The translations under genes were made by a program, and so were the position numbers. From contig JADJVE010000004.1 in assembly GCA_016716715.1 (NCBI GenBank), positions 186,001 to 250,000 of the forward strand: DNA of 64,000 nt, written 5' to 3'. The stretch comes from Acidobacteriota bacterium. GTDB taxonomy: Bacteria > Acidobacteriota > Thermoanaerobaculia > UBA5066. Positions 34,193 to 42,107 of this stretch are shown piece by piece; position 1 is the stretch's first letter; each line of letters begins with the position of its first letter. The notes beneath the pieces were generated by a model. That model made no database searches and was not told where the DNA came from. It worked only from the letters and a program-made list of their open reading frames with translations.

Positions 34193-35544
34193 AGCCCGGG
34201 GCCTTCGCTCATCATCGCGAGGTCGGAGAAGCGCGTGTACTCGCCCGACCACCCGAGCGTAAAGCGGTCCGTCGGGCCGTTCCGCTGCTTGGCGATGATG
34301 ACGTCGCAGATGTTCTTCTGCTCCGTGTCCTTGTCGTAGTACTCGGGGCGCGAGAGGAAGAGAACGACGTCGGCGTCCTGCTCGATGGCGCCCGACTCGC
34401 GCAGGTCGCTGAGCACCGGCTCCTTCTCGGCCCCGCGCTGCTCCGTGCGGCGCGACAGCTGCGAGAGGGCGATGACCGGCACGTCGAGCTCCTTGGCGAG
34501 CGCCTTGAGGCCGCGCGAGAACGCGCTGACCTCCTGCGTGCGGTTCTCCACCTTGCCGCGCGTTCCCATGATCTGGAGGTAGTCCACGAACAGGGCGTGG
34601 AGGCCGTGCCGCTGCTTGAGCTGCAGGGCGCGCGCGCGCATCTCGAGGAGCGTGATCGCGGGCGTGTCGTCCACGAAGAGATTCGCCTCGCGCATCTGCT
34701 GCGTCGAGAAGAACAATGCCTTCTTCTCTTCCTTGCTCAGGCGCCCCTCGCGCAGCCGCTGGAGGTTCACGCGCGCCTCGGAGCACTGGATGCGGAAGCC
34801 GAGCTGCTGGGCCGACATCTCGAGCGAGAAGAAGCCGACGACGTGCTTCTCGCGGATCGTGAGCGTCGCCGCGATGTTCAGCGCGAAGGCCGTCTTGCCC
34901 ATGCCGGGACGGGCCGCGACGACGATGAGGTCGGTCTTCTGGAGGCCCTGCGTGAGCGCGTTCAGGCGCGTGAAGCCGGACGGCAGGCCCGTGAGCATCC
35001 CGCCGCGGCCGTGGAGGTTCTGGATCTCCTCCTCGTTCTTCTCCGCGATCCGCGAGAGCTTCACGAAGCCGCCCCTGATCGAGCCCTTCGCGATCTCGAC
35101 GAGCTCGCGCTGGGCGTTCTCGAGAACGGTCTCGGCGTCCGGGGCGGACACGGCCTCGCGGATCGCGCGGCGCGACTGGAGGATCACGAGGCGCCGGAGC
35201 GAGGCCTCGCGGACGAGCCGGGCGTAGCCCTCGACGTTCTCGACGTCCGGGACGACGTCCACGAGGGACGAGAGGTAGGCCGGGCCGCCGGCCCGCTCCA
35301 GCCGCCCCGTCTTCTCGAGCTCGCCCTGGACCATGACGAGGTCGATGCCCTCGCGCCGGTCCGCGAGCGCGAGCGCGGCCTCGTAGATCACGCGGTGCGG
35401 CTCTGCCGCGAAGTCGTCCGGGGCGAGGAACTCCATCACCCGGGAGAGAAGCGCCCCGTCGATCAGGACGGCGCCCAGGAGGCTCCGCTCGGCGTCGGGC
35501 CTCGACGGCAGGGTGTCAGCGGTTACCGGAGCGAGGGCGGACAT
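34189..35544 (-). CDS. dnaB: Replicative DNA helicase DnaB
   Basis: 451 residues. N-terminal helical domain (PDAERSLLGAVLIDGALL), linker, then RecA-type helicase: GLPSGFTRLNALTQGL, Walker A AARPGMGKTAFALNIA, FSLEMSAQQL, Walker B LFVDYLQIM, ALSQLSRRTEQR and DLRESGAIEQDADVVLFL. It unwinds DNA at the replication fork. A TATTCT box lies 11 bases before the ATG, so transcription of the dnaB-alr-mla unit probably begins here. Confidence 0.97.
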   Translation of the reverse strand: MSALAPVTADTLPSRPDAERSLLGAVLIDGALLSRVMEFLAPDDFAAEPHRVIYEAALALADRREGIDLVMVQGELEKTGRLERAGGPAYLSSLVDVVPDVENVEGYARLVREASLRRLVILQSRRAIREAVSAPDAETVLENAQRELVEIAKGSIRGGFVKLSRIAEKNEEEIQNLHGRGGMLTGLPSGFTRLNALTQGLQKTDLIVVAARPGMGKTAFALNIAATLTIREKHVVGFFSLEMSAQQLGFRIQCSEARVNLQRLREGRLSKEEKKALFFSTQQMREANLFVDDTPAITLLEMRARALQLKQRHGLHALFVDYLQIMGTRGKVENRTQEVSAFSRGLKALAKELDVPVIALSQLSRRTEQRGAEKEPVLSDLRESGAIEQDADVVLFLSRPEYYDKDTEQKNICDVIIAKQRNGPTDRFTLGWSGEYTRFSDLAMMSEGPGL

Positions 35545-35592
35545 CGGGACCGCGGAGAATATCGCGCGCGGGCCTCGCCCGGAAAAGGGTCG

Positions 35593-36465
35593 TCAGCGCG
35601 GCGAAAGGTCGAGGGGCGGCCGGCCGGACTCCGCCCGGCGCGCCTCAGCCGCCTCGACCATACGCTCCCAGCCGGCGGCGTCGAGGCGGCACGCTCCGAC
35701 GCGCCGCTTCCCCTCCGCGGGACCGTGGTAGTCGGAGCCCGCAGACTTCAGGAGACCGTGGCGCTCGGCGAGCTTGCCGAACTCGTTCTCCTTGCCCGCC
35801 TGGTCGAGGTGGTAGACCTCGAGGCCGTCCAGTCCGGCGGCGACGCCGATCGCGACGACCTGCTCGGCGTCCTTGTACCAGATGGGGTGCGCGATGACGG
35901 AGAGCCCCCCCGCCGTCCGGATCGCGGCGATGGCTTCCTCGAGCGTCCACTTCGGCTTCGGGACGTAGCCGGGTTTTCCATGAGCCAGCCACTTGTCGAA
36001 GGCCTCGTCGAACGTCTTCACGTAGCCCTTCGCGAGCATGGCGCGGGCGATGTGGGGACGCCCGAAAGCGCCCCCGCCGACCACCTCGCGGATCGCCGCG
36101 AGGTCGAGCGGCATGCCGAGGGCGGTGAGCTTCTCCACCATCGCCTCGCCCCGCGTGTCGCGGTCCACGCGGAAACGCTCCAGCTGGGCCTTCATCGCGG
36201 GCTCCTCGGGGTCGAGGAAAAGGCCGAGGACGTGCACGTCGTCGCCGTTGCAGCGCGTCGAAAGCTCGCTCGCCGCCACGGTCACGAGGCCCGTCCCCTT
36301 CGCCGCGGCCTCGAACTCGGGGAGGCCGTGCACCGCGTCGTGATCGGACAGGGCGAGGACGGACAGGCCCGCCTCGACCGCGTGGCCGACGAGGCGCGCG
36401 GGCGCGTCGACGCCGTCGGAGAACGTCGAATGGCAGTGCAGGTCGGCGCCGCGGAACGGAGGCAT
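35593..36465 (-). CDS. PHP-domain phosphoesterase (RNase AM/YciV type)
   Basis: 290 residues. N-terminal metal motif ADLHCHSTFSDG, then LALSDHDAVHGLPEF, ASELSTRCNGDDVHVLGLFLD, IREVVGGGAFGRPHIARAM, VIAHP and the C-terminal AGSDYHG. This order matches the TrpH/YciV group, which removes 3' phosphates from nucleoside bisphosphates and trims RNA 5' ends. Cytoplasmic, no signal. Ends 49 bp before dnaB starts; its promoter lies toward the divergent lipoprotein gene. Confidence 0.88.
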   Translation of the reverse strand: MPPFRGADLHCHSTFSDGVDAPARLVGHAVEAGLSVLALSDHDAVHGLPEFEAAAKGTGLVTVAASELSTRCNGDDVHVLGLFLDPEEPAMKAQLERFRVDRDTRGEAMVEKLTALGMPLDLAAIREVVGGGAFGRPHIARAMLAKGYVKTFDEAFDKWLAHGKPGYVPKPKWTLEEAIAAIRTAGGLSVIAHPIWYKDAEQVVAIGVAAGLDGLEVYHLDQAGKENEFGKLAERHGLLKSAGSDYHGPAEGKRRVGACRLDAAGWERMVEAAEARRAESGRPPLDLSPR

Positions 36466-36505
36466 CCGGGCATGGTAGCGCGGGAACCGGCCCGGTCCTC
36501 TCCTG

Positions 36506-36511
36506 TACCCT
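36506..36511 (+). promoter_or_regulatory. Possible -10 (TACCCT) of the phosphatase-fold lipoprotein
   Basis: TACCCT ends six bases before the GTG start at 36518, the same spacing seen at purC and folE. No Shine-Dalgarno is evident. Confidence 0.35.
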
Positions 36512-36517
36512 TCGGGA

Positions 36518-38203
36518 GTGCGTCCGGCCCCCCGTCTCGTCTGCGCGGCAGCTCTCGCCGCGACCCTCGCCGGGTGCTCCGTGCGCGCGCGCGTCCAGAG
36601 CGCCGCGGAAGCCGCCGGGGCGAAGGACCGCGCCTCGGTCTGCGTCCTCTTCGTCGACGGGCTGTCGAAGGAGGCCTTCGACCACCTCCTCGCCGAGGGC
36701 GCGCTCCCGAACATCCGCCGGGAGATCGTCGACCGCGCGCTTGTCGTCGACAACGCGGTCGCATCCGTCCCGAGCGAGACGTACCCGAACCTCGGCGCGA
36801 TGCTGACGGGCCTCTTCCCGGGCCACCACGGGATCCCCGCGAACGTCTGGCTCGACCGGCGCCTGCGCCTGCGGGAGGCCCACACGAACGTCTTCCGCAC
36901 CTACGCGGCAGGCGACTTTCTGACGCCGGCTGCGCGCACGTTGTACGAGCGTCTGCCCGCCGACACGGTCGCCGTCACGACTCCCATCGCGCGCGGCGCG
37001 GCCGTGTACGTGAAGAACACGGTCGCCGTCATGGCGGCGTACGCCCGCTACGACTGGCCGTTCCTCGACCGCAAGACCCTCGACGACATGGGCGACGCGT
37101 ACGCGGGCGCGGCCGCCTCCGGCCGACTGCCCAGCCTCGTGTGGGGCCACATCCTCGGGCCGGACGAGGTCGCGCACGCCGAGGGACCCGGCAGCGCCGA
37201 GTTTCACGCCACCCTCGTCTCGATCGACAAGGCGTTCGGCCGGCTCGTGAAGCGGCTGAAGAAGCTGAAGGCCGACGACCGCGTGCTGTTCGTCCTCGTC
37301 GGCGACCACGGCAACCGCACGTACCAGAAGTTCGTCGACGCGAGCGAGCTCGTGAACCGCGTGCTGCGCGCGAATCCGACCGAGGCCGACTGCACGAAGG
37401 GGGACTGCGTCCTCGTGCCCGCGCCCCGCAAGGACAAGGTATACGACGTCGGCGAGGCCATGATCGCCGTGGGAGCCTACCGCGGCGCCATGATCTGGCT
37501 CCCCTCCGATCACGCGGGCGAGGAGATCCCCGGAGCGTTCCGGACACGCAAGCAGAAACGTCCGAAAGGGCCGCCCGCGCCGCGCCTGAGGATGCCGCCC
37601 GTCTCGGCGTTCGCCGCCACGCTCGCCCGCGCCCCCGAGGTGCGGCTCGTCGTGACGCGCGGCCCCGCCGCCGGGCGGGTCGTCGTGTACGGGCCCGCGG
37701 GCCGCTCGGAGATCGCGCGCGTCGACGGCGACGAGTCCCCCGCCCGCTACTCCTATCGCGTCCTCGAGGGCGAGGACCCGCTCGGCTACGCCGCCGACCC
37801 CGCAGTCCGGGGCCTCCTCGGCGCAGCGCGCAACGCGGACGACTGGCTCGACGCGACGGCGGCCGGGCCGTACCCTGATCTCGTCGTCCAGCTGCCCGAG
37901 TTCTTCGACTCGCCGCGGTCTCCCGACGTCTACCTGTCTCCCGCCGAGGGCTACGGGTTCGTGTCCGGCAAGGCCGCCGGACACGGCTCTCTCAGCCGCA
38001 GCGAGACCGTGGTCCCGCTGCTTTTCGCGGGCCCCGGCGTGCCGCCCGGCCACCGCCGCGCGGCTCGCACCGTCGACCTCGCGCCGACGCTCCTGTCGTA
38101 CCTCGGCGTCCCCTACGACGCCGAGGAGATGGACGGCGACGACCTCGAGATCGCCCCCGCGGGAGCGCCCGCGATGAAGCCGCTCGCGCCCGCGCCGGAG
38201 TGA
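36518..38203 (+). CDS. Alkaline-phosphatase-superfamily lipoprotein (type I phosphodiesterase/nucleotide pyrophosphatase-like)
   Basis: 561 residues. Lipobox LAGC near residue 20. The metal-site pattern is VDGLSKEAFDHL, the nucleophile region SVPSETYPNLGAMLTGLFPGHHG, LVGDHG, and a C-terminal HRRAARTVDLAPTLLSYLGVP that resembles sulfatase/phosphodiesterase ends. It would act in the periplasm on phosphate esters or phospho-headgroups. Convergent with pyruvate kinase, stops 4 bp apart. The substrate is unknown; a lipid-headgroup transferase is an alternative. Confidence 0.82.
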   Translation: MRPAPRLVCAAALAATLAGCSVRARVQSAAEAAGAKDRASVCVLFVDGLSKEAFDHLLAEGALPNIRREIVDRALVVDNAVASVPSETYPNLGAMLTGLFPGHHGIPANVWLDRRLRLREAHTNVFRTYAAGDFLTPAARTLYERLPADTVAVTTPIARGAAVYVKNTVAVMAAYARYDWPFLDRKTLDDMGDAYAGAAASGRLPSLVWGHILGPDEVAHAEGPGSAEFHATLVSIDKAFGRLVKRLKKLKADDRVLFVLVGDHGNRTYQKFVDASELVNRVLRANPTEADCTKGDCVLVPAPRKDKVYDVGEAMIAVGAYRGAMIWLPSDHAGEEIPGAFRTRKQKRPKGPPAPRLRMPPVSAFAATLARAPEVRLVVTRGPAAGRVVVYGPAGRSEIARVDGDESPARYSYRVLEGEDPLGYAADPAVRGLLGAARNADDWLDATAAGPYPDLVVQLPEFFDSPRSPDVYLSPAEGYGFVSGKAAGHGSLSRSETVVPLLFAGPGVPPGHRRAARTVDLAPTLLSYLGVPYDAEEMDGDDLEIAPAGAPAMKPLAPAPE

Positions 38204-38206
38204 CCC

Positions 38207-39651
38207 TCAGGGCAGCCGGCGGAGCCGCACGACATTCGTCGCGCCCGCGGTGGGCGACGCGCCGGACACCTCGACGATCGTCGCGCCCGCGAGGCGGGGA
38301 CCTTCGCGAGCAGCGCGTCCGCGGCGCGGATGCGCTCCTCGACGGTCCGGGTCTTCGGCACGCGGAACGACACGACGTCCCGGAGAAGCGTCAGCTTCCG
38401 GCGCACGGCCTCGCGGGGCGTGAAGACCACGATCGGGAGCGAGACCGTGTTCTTGGACGCGAGTCGCGCCGTCCGGCCCGACTCGGTGTGGACGACGAGG
38501 ACCGAAGCGCCTCCGAGCCGCGCGGCCTCGGCCGCGGCGCGGGCCATGACGGCCGTGAAGTCGCCCGGGGGCGGCGCCGGGAGCGCGGCGGGCACGCTCC
38601 CCGCGTCGGGCACCTCGGCGGCGCGGGCGATCTCGCCCATCGCCCGGACCGCCTCGACGGGATAAGCGCCGATCGCCGTCTCGCCCGAGAGCATCACGGC
38701 GTCGGCGCCGTCGTGCACGGCGAGTGCGACGTCGGACACTTCCGCCCGCGTCGGGACGGGGCATTCGATCATGGACTCGAGCATCTGCGTCGCGACGATG
38801 ACGGGTACCGCGTGCCGCCGGCCCGCCGCGAGGATCTCGCGCTGGGCGGCCGGGACGCGGGCGAGGCCGATCTCCACGCCGAGGTCGCCGCGCGCCACCA
38901 TGAGGGCGTCGGAGGCGGCGGCGATCCGGTCGAGGTCCATGAGCGCCTCGGGACGCTCGATCTTCGCGACGATCCAGGGGCGGCGGTCCTCGGCGACCCG
39001 CTCGAACAGGCGCCGGAGCTGCGCGACGTGCGCCGCGCTGCGCACGAACGAGAGCCCGACGAAGTCCACGCCCGCGTCGAGCGCCTCGACGAGGTCGCGG
39101 CGGTCCTTCGGCGTGAGCGCCGGAGCCGTGAGCGTCGAATCCGGGAAGTTCACGCCGGCCCCGCTCTTGACGCGGCCGCCCGTGCGCACGACGGCGCGCA
39201 GCGCCCCGCGCCGACGCCCCGTCACCTCGAGGCGGACCCTGCCGTCGTCGATGCGGATCTCGGCGCCGGGCTTCACGTCTTTGAGGAGGGCCGGATACGT
39301 GACCGCGAGGCGCACGAGACCGCCTCGTTCGCCTCCCTCGGACGCGGTGCCGGCGACGATCTCGACGGACCGGCCGGTCAGGAGCGACACCGAGCCGCCC
39401 GGCAGCGCGCCGAGGCGGATCTTCGGGCCGCCGAGATCGAGAAGGACGCCGACGGGCCTCCCGCGCCGCGCCGAGACGCGCCTCACGAGAGCCGTCCGCC
39501 GGGCGATGTCGCCGGGCTTCGCGTGAGCCCCGTTCAGGCGGACGACGTCCACCCCCGCGGCGAGAAGCGCGTCGAGCGCGCCCGGCTTCTCCGCGTTGCC
39601 CGCGATCGTCGCGACGATCTTCGTCGCCCCCTCTCCGGTCTTTCCCGACAT
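38207..39651 (-). CDS. pyk: Pyruvate kinase, with apparent frameshift near the 3' end
   Basis: From ATG 39651 (GGAGG upstream) the frame encodes IVATIAGNAEKPGALDALLAAG, LLDLGGPKIRLG, GLSFVRSAAHVAQL, WIVAKIERPEAL, MVARGDLGVEIG and TQMLESMIECPVPTRAEVSD, so all catalytic blocks are present. Near 38291-38302 the frame is lost. The natural C-terminus, LAGATIVEVSGASPTAGATN and VVRLRRLP ending at 38207, is in the next frame; one extra base at a C-rich run would restore it. In the uncorrected frame the protein runs on antisense to the neighbouring gene. It makes pyruvate and ATP from PEP. Confidence 0.88.
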
Positions 39652-39672
39652 CCATCCTCCCCTGTCGCGCCG

Positions 39673-39678
39673 TATGAT
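39673..39678 (+). promoter_or_regulatory. -10 box (TATGAT) of folE, leaderless arrangement
   Basis: TATGAT ends six bases before the folE ATG (39685), leaving no room for a leader or Shine-Dalgarno. The divergent pyk start is 22 bp away. Confidence 0.55.
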
Positions 39679-39684
39679 GCTCCG

Positions 39685-40290
39685 ATGGCTCCCTCCTCGA
39701 TCTTCGAACCCCCCGTCGCCGCCGACCCCCGCATCGACAAGCTGGCCGAGCACGTCCGGGAAATGATCAAGATCCTCGGCCTCGACCCCGAAAGAGATCC
39801 GAACCTCGTCGACACGGACCAGCGTGTCGCGAAGATGTACCTCGAGATCTTCTCGGGCCTCGATTCGGGCAACCGCCCGAAGCTCACGACGTTCCCGAAC
39901 GACGAGAAGTACAGCGCGATGGTCATGGAGAAGGACATCCCCTTCTACTCCATGTGCGCCCACCACTTCGTGCCGTTCTACGGGCACGGGCACATCGCGT
40001 ACATCCCGAACGAGCGAATCGTCGGGCTGTCGAAGCTGCCGCGCCTCCTCGAGTTCTACGCCCGCAGGCCGCAGCTCCAGGAGCGCCTCACGGAGCAGGT
40101 CGCGTCGACCCTGGAGGAGGAGCTCAAGCCGCAGGGCGTCATGGTCGTCATCGAGGCGCGCCACCTCTGCGTGGAGATGCGGGGCGTCAAGAAGCCCGGC
40201 GCTCTCACCGTCACGTCCTCGATCCGCGGAATCTTCGCGTCCAAGGCCGTGCGCGAGGAGTTCCTCGACCTCCTGAACCGCCGCGGCTGA
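39685..40290 (+). CDS. folE: GTP cyclohydrolase I
   Basis: 201 residues. YSMCAHHFVPFYGHGHIAYIP carries the zinc Cys and His-His pair; GLSKLPRLLEFYARRPQLQERLT and HLCVEMRGVKKPGALTVTSS complete the active site with the second zinc Cys. The usual CEHH is CAHH here, a variant known to me in some FolE proteins. It makes dihydroneopterin triphosphate for folate or related pterins. The start has a TATGAT box placed for a leaderless transcript. Confidence 0.95.
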   Translation: MAPSSIFEPPVAADPRIDKLAEHVREMIKILGLDPERDPNLVDTDQRVAKMYLEIFSGLDSGNRPKLTTFPNDEKYSAMVMEKDIPFYSMCAHHFVPFYGHGHIAYIPNERIVGLSKLPRLLEFYARRPQLQERLTEQVASTLEEELKPQGVMVVIEARHLCVEMRGVKKPGALTVTSSIRGIFASKAVREEFLDLLNRRG

Positions 40291-40338
40291 GTAACCTTCT
40301 CCGGCGGCCGGCGTCCCCCTGAGAACAGGAGGACCCCC

Positions 40339-41238
40339 ATGAGCCGTGCCGCCGCCGTCCCGACCATCCTCGCCGCGCTCGCACTCTCTCTCCCCGCCGC
40401 CGCCGATCACCGCCACTCGATGGACGTCACGATCGAGGAGCGCGACGCGAAGGGCTGCGCCGGCGTTCACGTCCGCTTCGGCGACCGCGCGACGGCCCGG
40501 GGCGAGGAGACCGTGACGCTCTCCCGGGCGGAAGCGAAGGGACTCGTCCTCGAGGGGTCCCGGCACGGCGGCGTGACGGTGCGCGGCGGCGACGCCAACA
40601 CCTTCACCGTGACGGCGTGCAAGGCCGCCGCCGGCGCCGACGAAGCCTCGGCCGGGGCCGTCCTCTCGAAGATCGCGCTGCGCTCCTCGGGAGGCCGCAT
40701 CACGCTCGAGGGCCCCCCGGGCGAGAGCTGGAACGGGTTTCTCGTCGTGACCGCCCCCCGCGACGCCGACTTCTCGGTCGAGGCTTCGAACGGTCCCGTT
40801 TCCCTCTCGAACCTCTCCGGGACGCTGGCCGTGACGACCGCGAACGGTCCCGTCTCCCTCGCGGGCCTCACGGGCGTCGTCACCGTAGACGCCGCGAACG
40901 GCCCCGTCTCGCTCAAGAACTCCTCGGGCGACGTGAAGATCCACGCCGTCAACGGCCCGCTCACGATCGCCCTCGCGGGCACGCGCTGGGAAGGCAAGGG
41001 CCTCGACGCCGACGCGAAGAACGGCCCGCTCACGCTGAAGGTCCCCGACGACTTCGCGTCCGGCGTGAGGGTCGAGACGTCCAGCCACGCGCCGTTCTCC
41101 TGCCGCGCCGCGGCGTGCGGCTCGGCTCGCCGCGAGGACGGGAACCGCACGCGCCTCGTCGAGTTCGGCGGGGACGCCTCGATCCGCCTCACGTCCTCGA
41201 ACGGCCCCGTGTCGATCGTCGGCCCGAACCGCTCCTAG
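40339..41238 (+). CDS. Exported DUF4097-like beta-solenoid protein
   Basis: 299 residues. Signal peptide ends at AAA-DH. The central part (about 150-240) is a run of short repeats ending in NGPVSL or NGPLT (ASNGPVSLSNLSG, ANGPVSLAGLTG, ANGPVSLKNSSG), each a probable strand-turn of a solenoid, as in DUF4097/adhesin-like proteins. Ribosome site GAGG about ten bases before ATG 40339. Function unknown; relatives often sit with envelope-stress or anti-sigma genes, which are not visible here. Confidence 0.75.
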   Translation: MSRAAAVPTILAALALSLPAAADHRHSMDVTIEERDAKGCAGVHVRFGDRATARGEETVTLSRAEAKGLVLEGSRHGGVTVRGGDANTFTVTACKAAAGADEASAGAVLSKIALRSSGGRITLEGPPGESWNGFLVVTAPRDADFSVEASNGPVSLSNLSGTLAVTTANGPVSLAGLTGVVTVDAANGPVSLKNSSGDVKIHAVNGPLTIALAGTRWEGKGLDADAKNGPLTLKVPDDFASGVRVETSSHAPFSCRAAACGSARREDGNRTRLVEFGGDASIRLTSSNGPVSIVGPNRS

Positions 41239-41254
41239 AGTCCGACGGCCGGCG

Positions 41255-42046
41255 TCACGCGGGGCGGCTCGAGAGCTGGCGCGCGAGCCGCCCCGCGGCG
41301 GCGAGGCCCCGAAGCGTGCGGACGCCGTGCCAGCAGAAGTCGTCGCCGGAGACGGGGACGACGTGACAGGCCGCCGGCAGGCGCTCGCGCCAGAACGCCA
41401 CGTCCTTCCCGGCGAACGGATACGGCTCGTCGGGGAGGATCACGACGTCGGGGCGCGAGAGCAGGATCGCGTTCTCCGACGCCACCGGATAGTCGTGGAC
41501 GTCGGTGTTCGAGGATTCTTCGAGTGAAAGGGAGCCTCCGACCCGGCGAAGCAGGTCCGCCACGTACGTGCGCGGCCCGACCGTCATCCAGGGGTCCTTC
41601 CAGATGAGATAGACGAAGCGAAAGCGCAATCCCGTGAGCCGCGCCTCCTCCTCGGCGCTCTCCAGCGCCTCTTCCACCTTCAAAGAAATCTTCTCCGATT
41701 CCTCTCTCTTCCCGACGACGCCCCCGAAGTGCCGCAGAAGGCCCGGAATCTCCGCGACCGTCCGCGGATGCGACACGTCCACGGCGAACTCGCGGCGGAG
41801 CGCCTCGACGTCCTCCGCGCGGTTCTCTTCCGCGTTGCAGAAGACGAGATCGGGCCTCGCGGCGCGGATGGCCGCGAAATCCGGGTTCTTCGTTCCGCCC
41901 ACGCGCGGGACGTCCCTCAGCGCCTCTTTCGGGTGGATGCAGTAGCGCGTCGCCCCGACGAGGTCGCCGGCCGCCCCGAACGCCGCGAGGCTCTCCGTGA
42001 TCGACGGGCAGAGGGACACAAGGCGCACGAACCCAGATTCTTCCAC
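41255..42046 (-). CDS. Cobalamin/metal-binding BtuF-like protein without signal peptide
   Basis: 263 residues from GTG 42046. The BtuF pattern is clear: RLVSLCPSITESLAAFGAAGDLVGAT, the middle LVFCNAEENRAEDVEAL, a long connecting helix, and WKDPWMTVGPRTYVADLLRRVGG with VVILPDEPYPF. BtuF proteins are periplasmic B12 receptors, but no signal peptide is visible at this or an earlier start, and no BtuC/BtuD genes adjoin. Similar signal-less homologues are annotated as cobalamin-binding proteins of unclear role. The gene carries two AT-rich repeat copies (LSLEESS, SEKISLKVEEAL). Confidence 0.8.
   Translation of the reverse strand: MEESGFVRLVSLCPSITESLAAFGAAGDLVGATRYCIHPKEALRDVPRVGGTKNPDFAAIRAARPDLVFCNAEENRAEDVEALRREFAVDVSHPRTVAEIPGLLRHFGGVVGKREESEKISLKVEEALESAEEEARLTGLRFRFVYLIWKDPWMTVGPRTYVADLLRRVGGSLSLEESSNTDVHDYPVASENAILLSRPDVVILPDEPYPFAGKDVAFWRERLPAACHVVPVSGDDFCWHGVRTLRGLAAAGRLARQLSSRPA
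41258..41297. other. 14-bp perfect inverted repeat at convergent gene ends
   Basis: Arms at 41258-41271 and 41284-41297 (CGCGGGGCGGCTCG and its complement) with a 12-base loop, inside the last codons of the BtuF-like gene and 20 bp after the DUF4097-like stop. Very stable, but without a T-tract; it could end the plus-strand transcript. Confidence 0.55.
41511..41693. repeat. AT-rich repeat pair in the BtuF-like gene
   Basis: Copies at 41511-41533 (+, short GATTCTTCGAGTGAAAG form) and 41668-41693 (-, full form), inverted, 157 bp apart. Confidence 0.7.
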
Positions 42047-42063
42047 GCCCGGCCTCCGGCGGG

Positions 42064-42069
42064 TAACAT
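42064..42069 (+). promoter_or_regulatory. Possible -10 (TAACAT) of korA; complement gives ATGTTA for the divergent gene
   Basis: In the 61-bp gap between divergent starts, TAACAT precedes korA by 38 bases. The same bases read ATGTTA on the other strand, 18 bases before the BtuF-like GTG. Confidence 0.35.
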
Positions 42070-42107
42070 CCCCCGGCCGCGGCCGGTCCGCGGGAGGAGT
42101 TTCGTCC

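Noticed and set aside
39652..41088. Extension of the pyruvate kinase frame upstream across folE
   Set aside because: Antisense to folE and the DUF4097-like gene; the real start at 39651 has a GGAGG ribosome site and the usual N-terminus.
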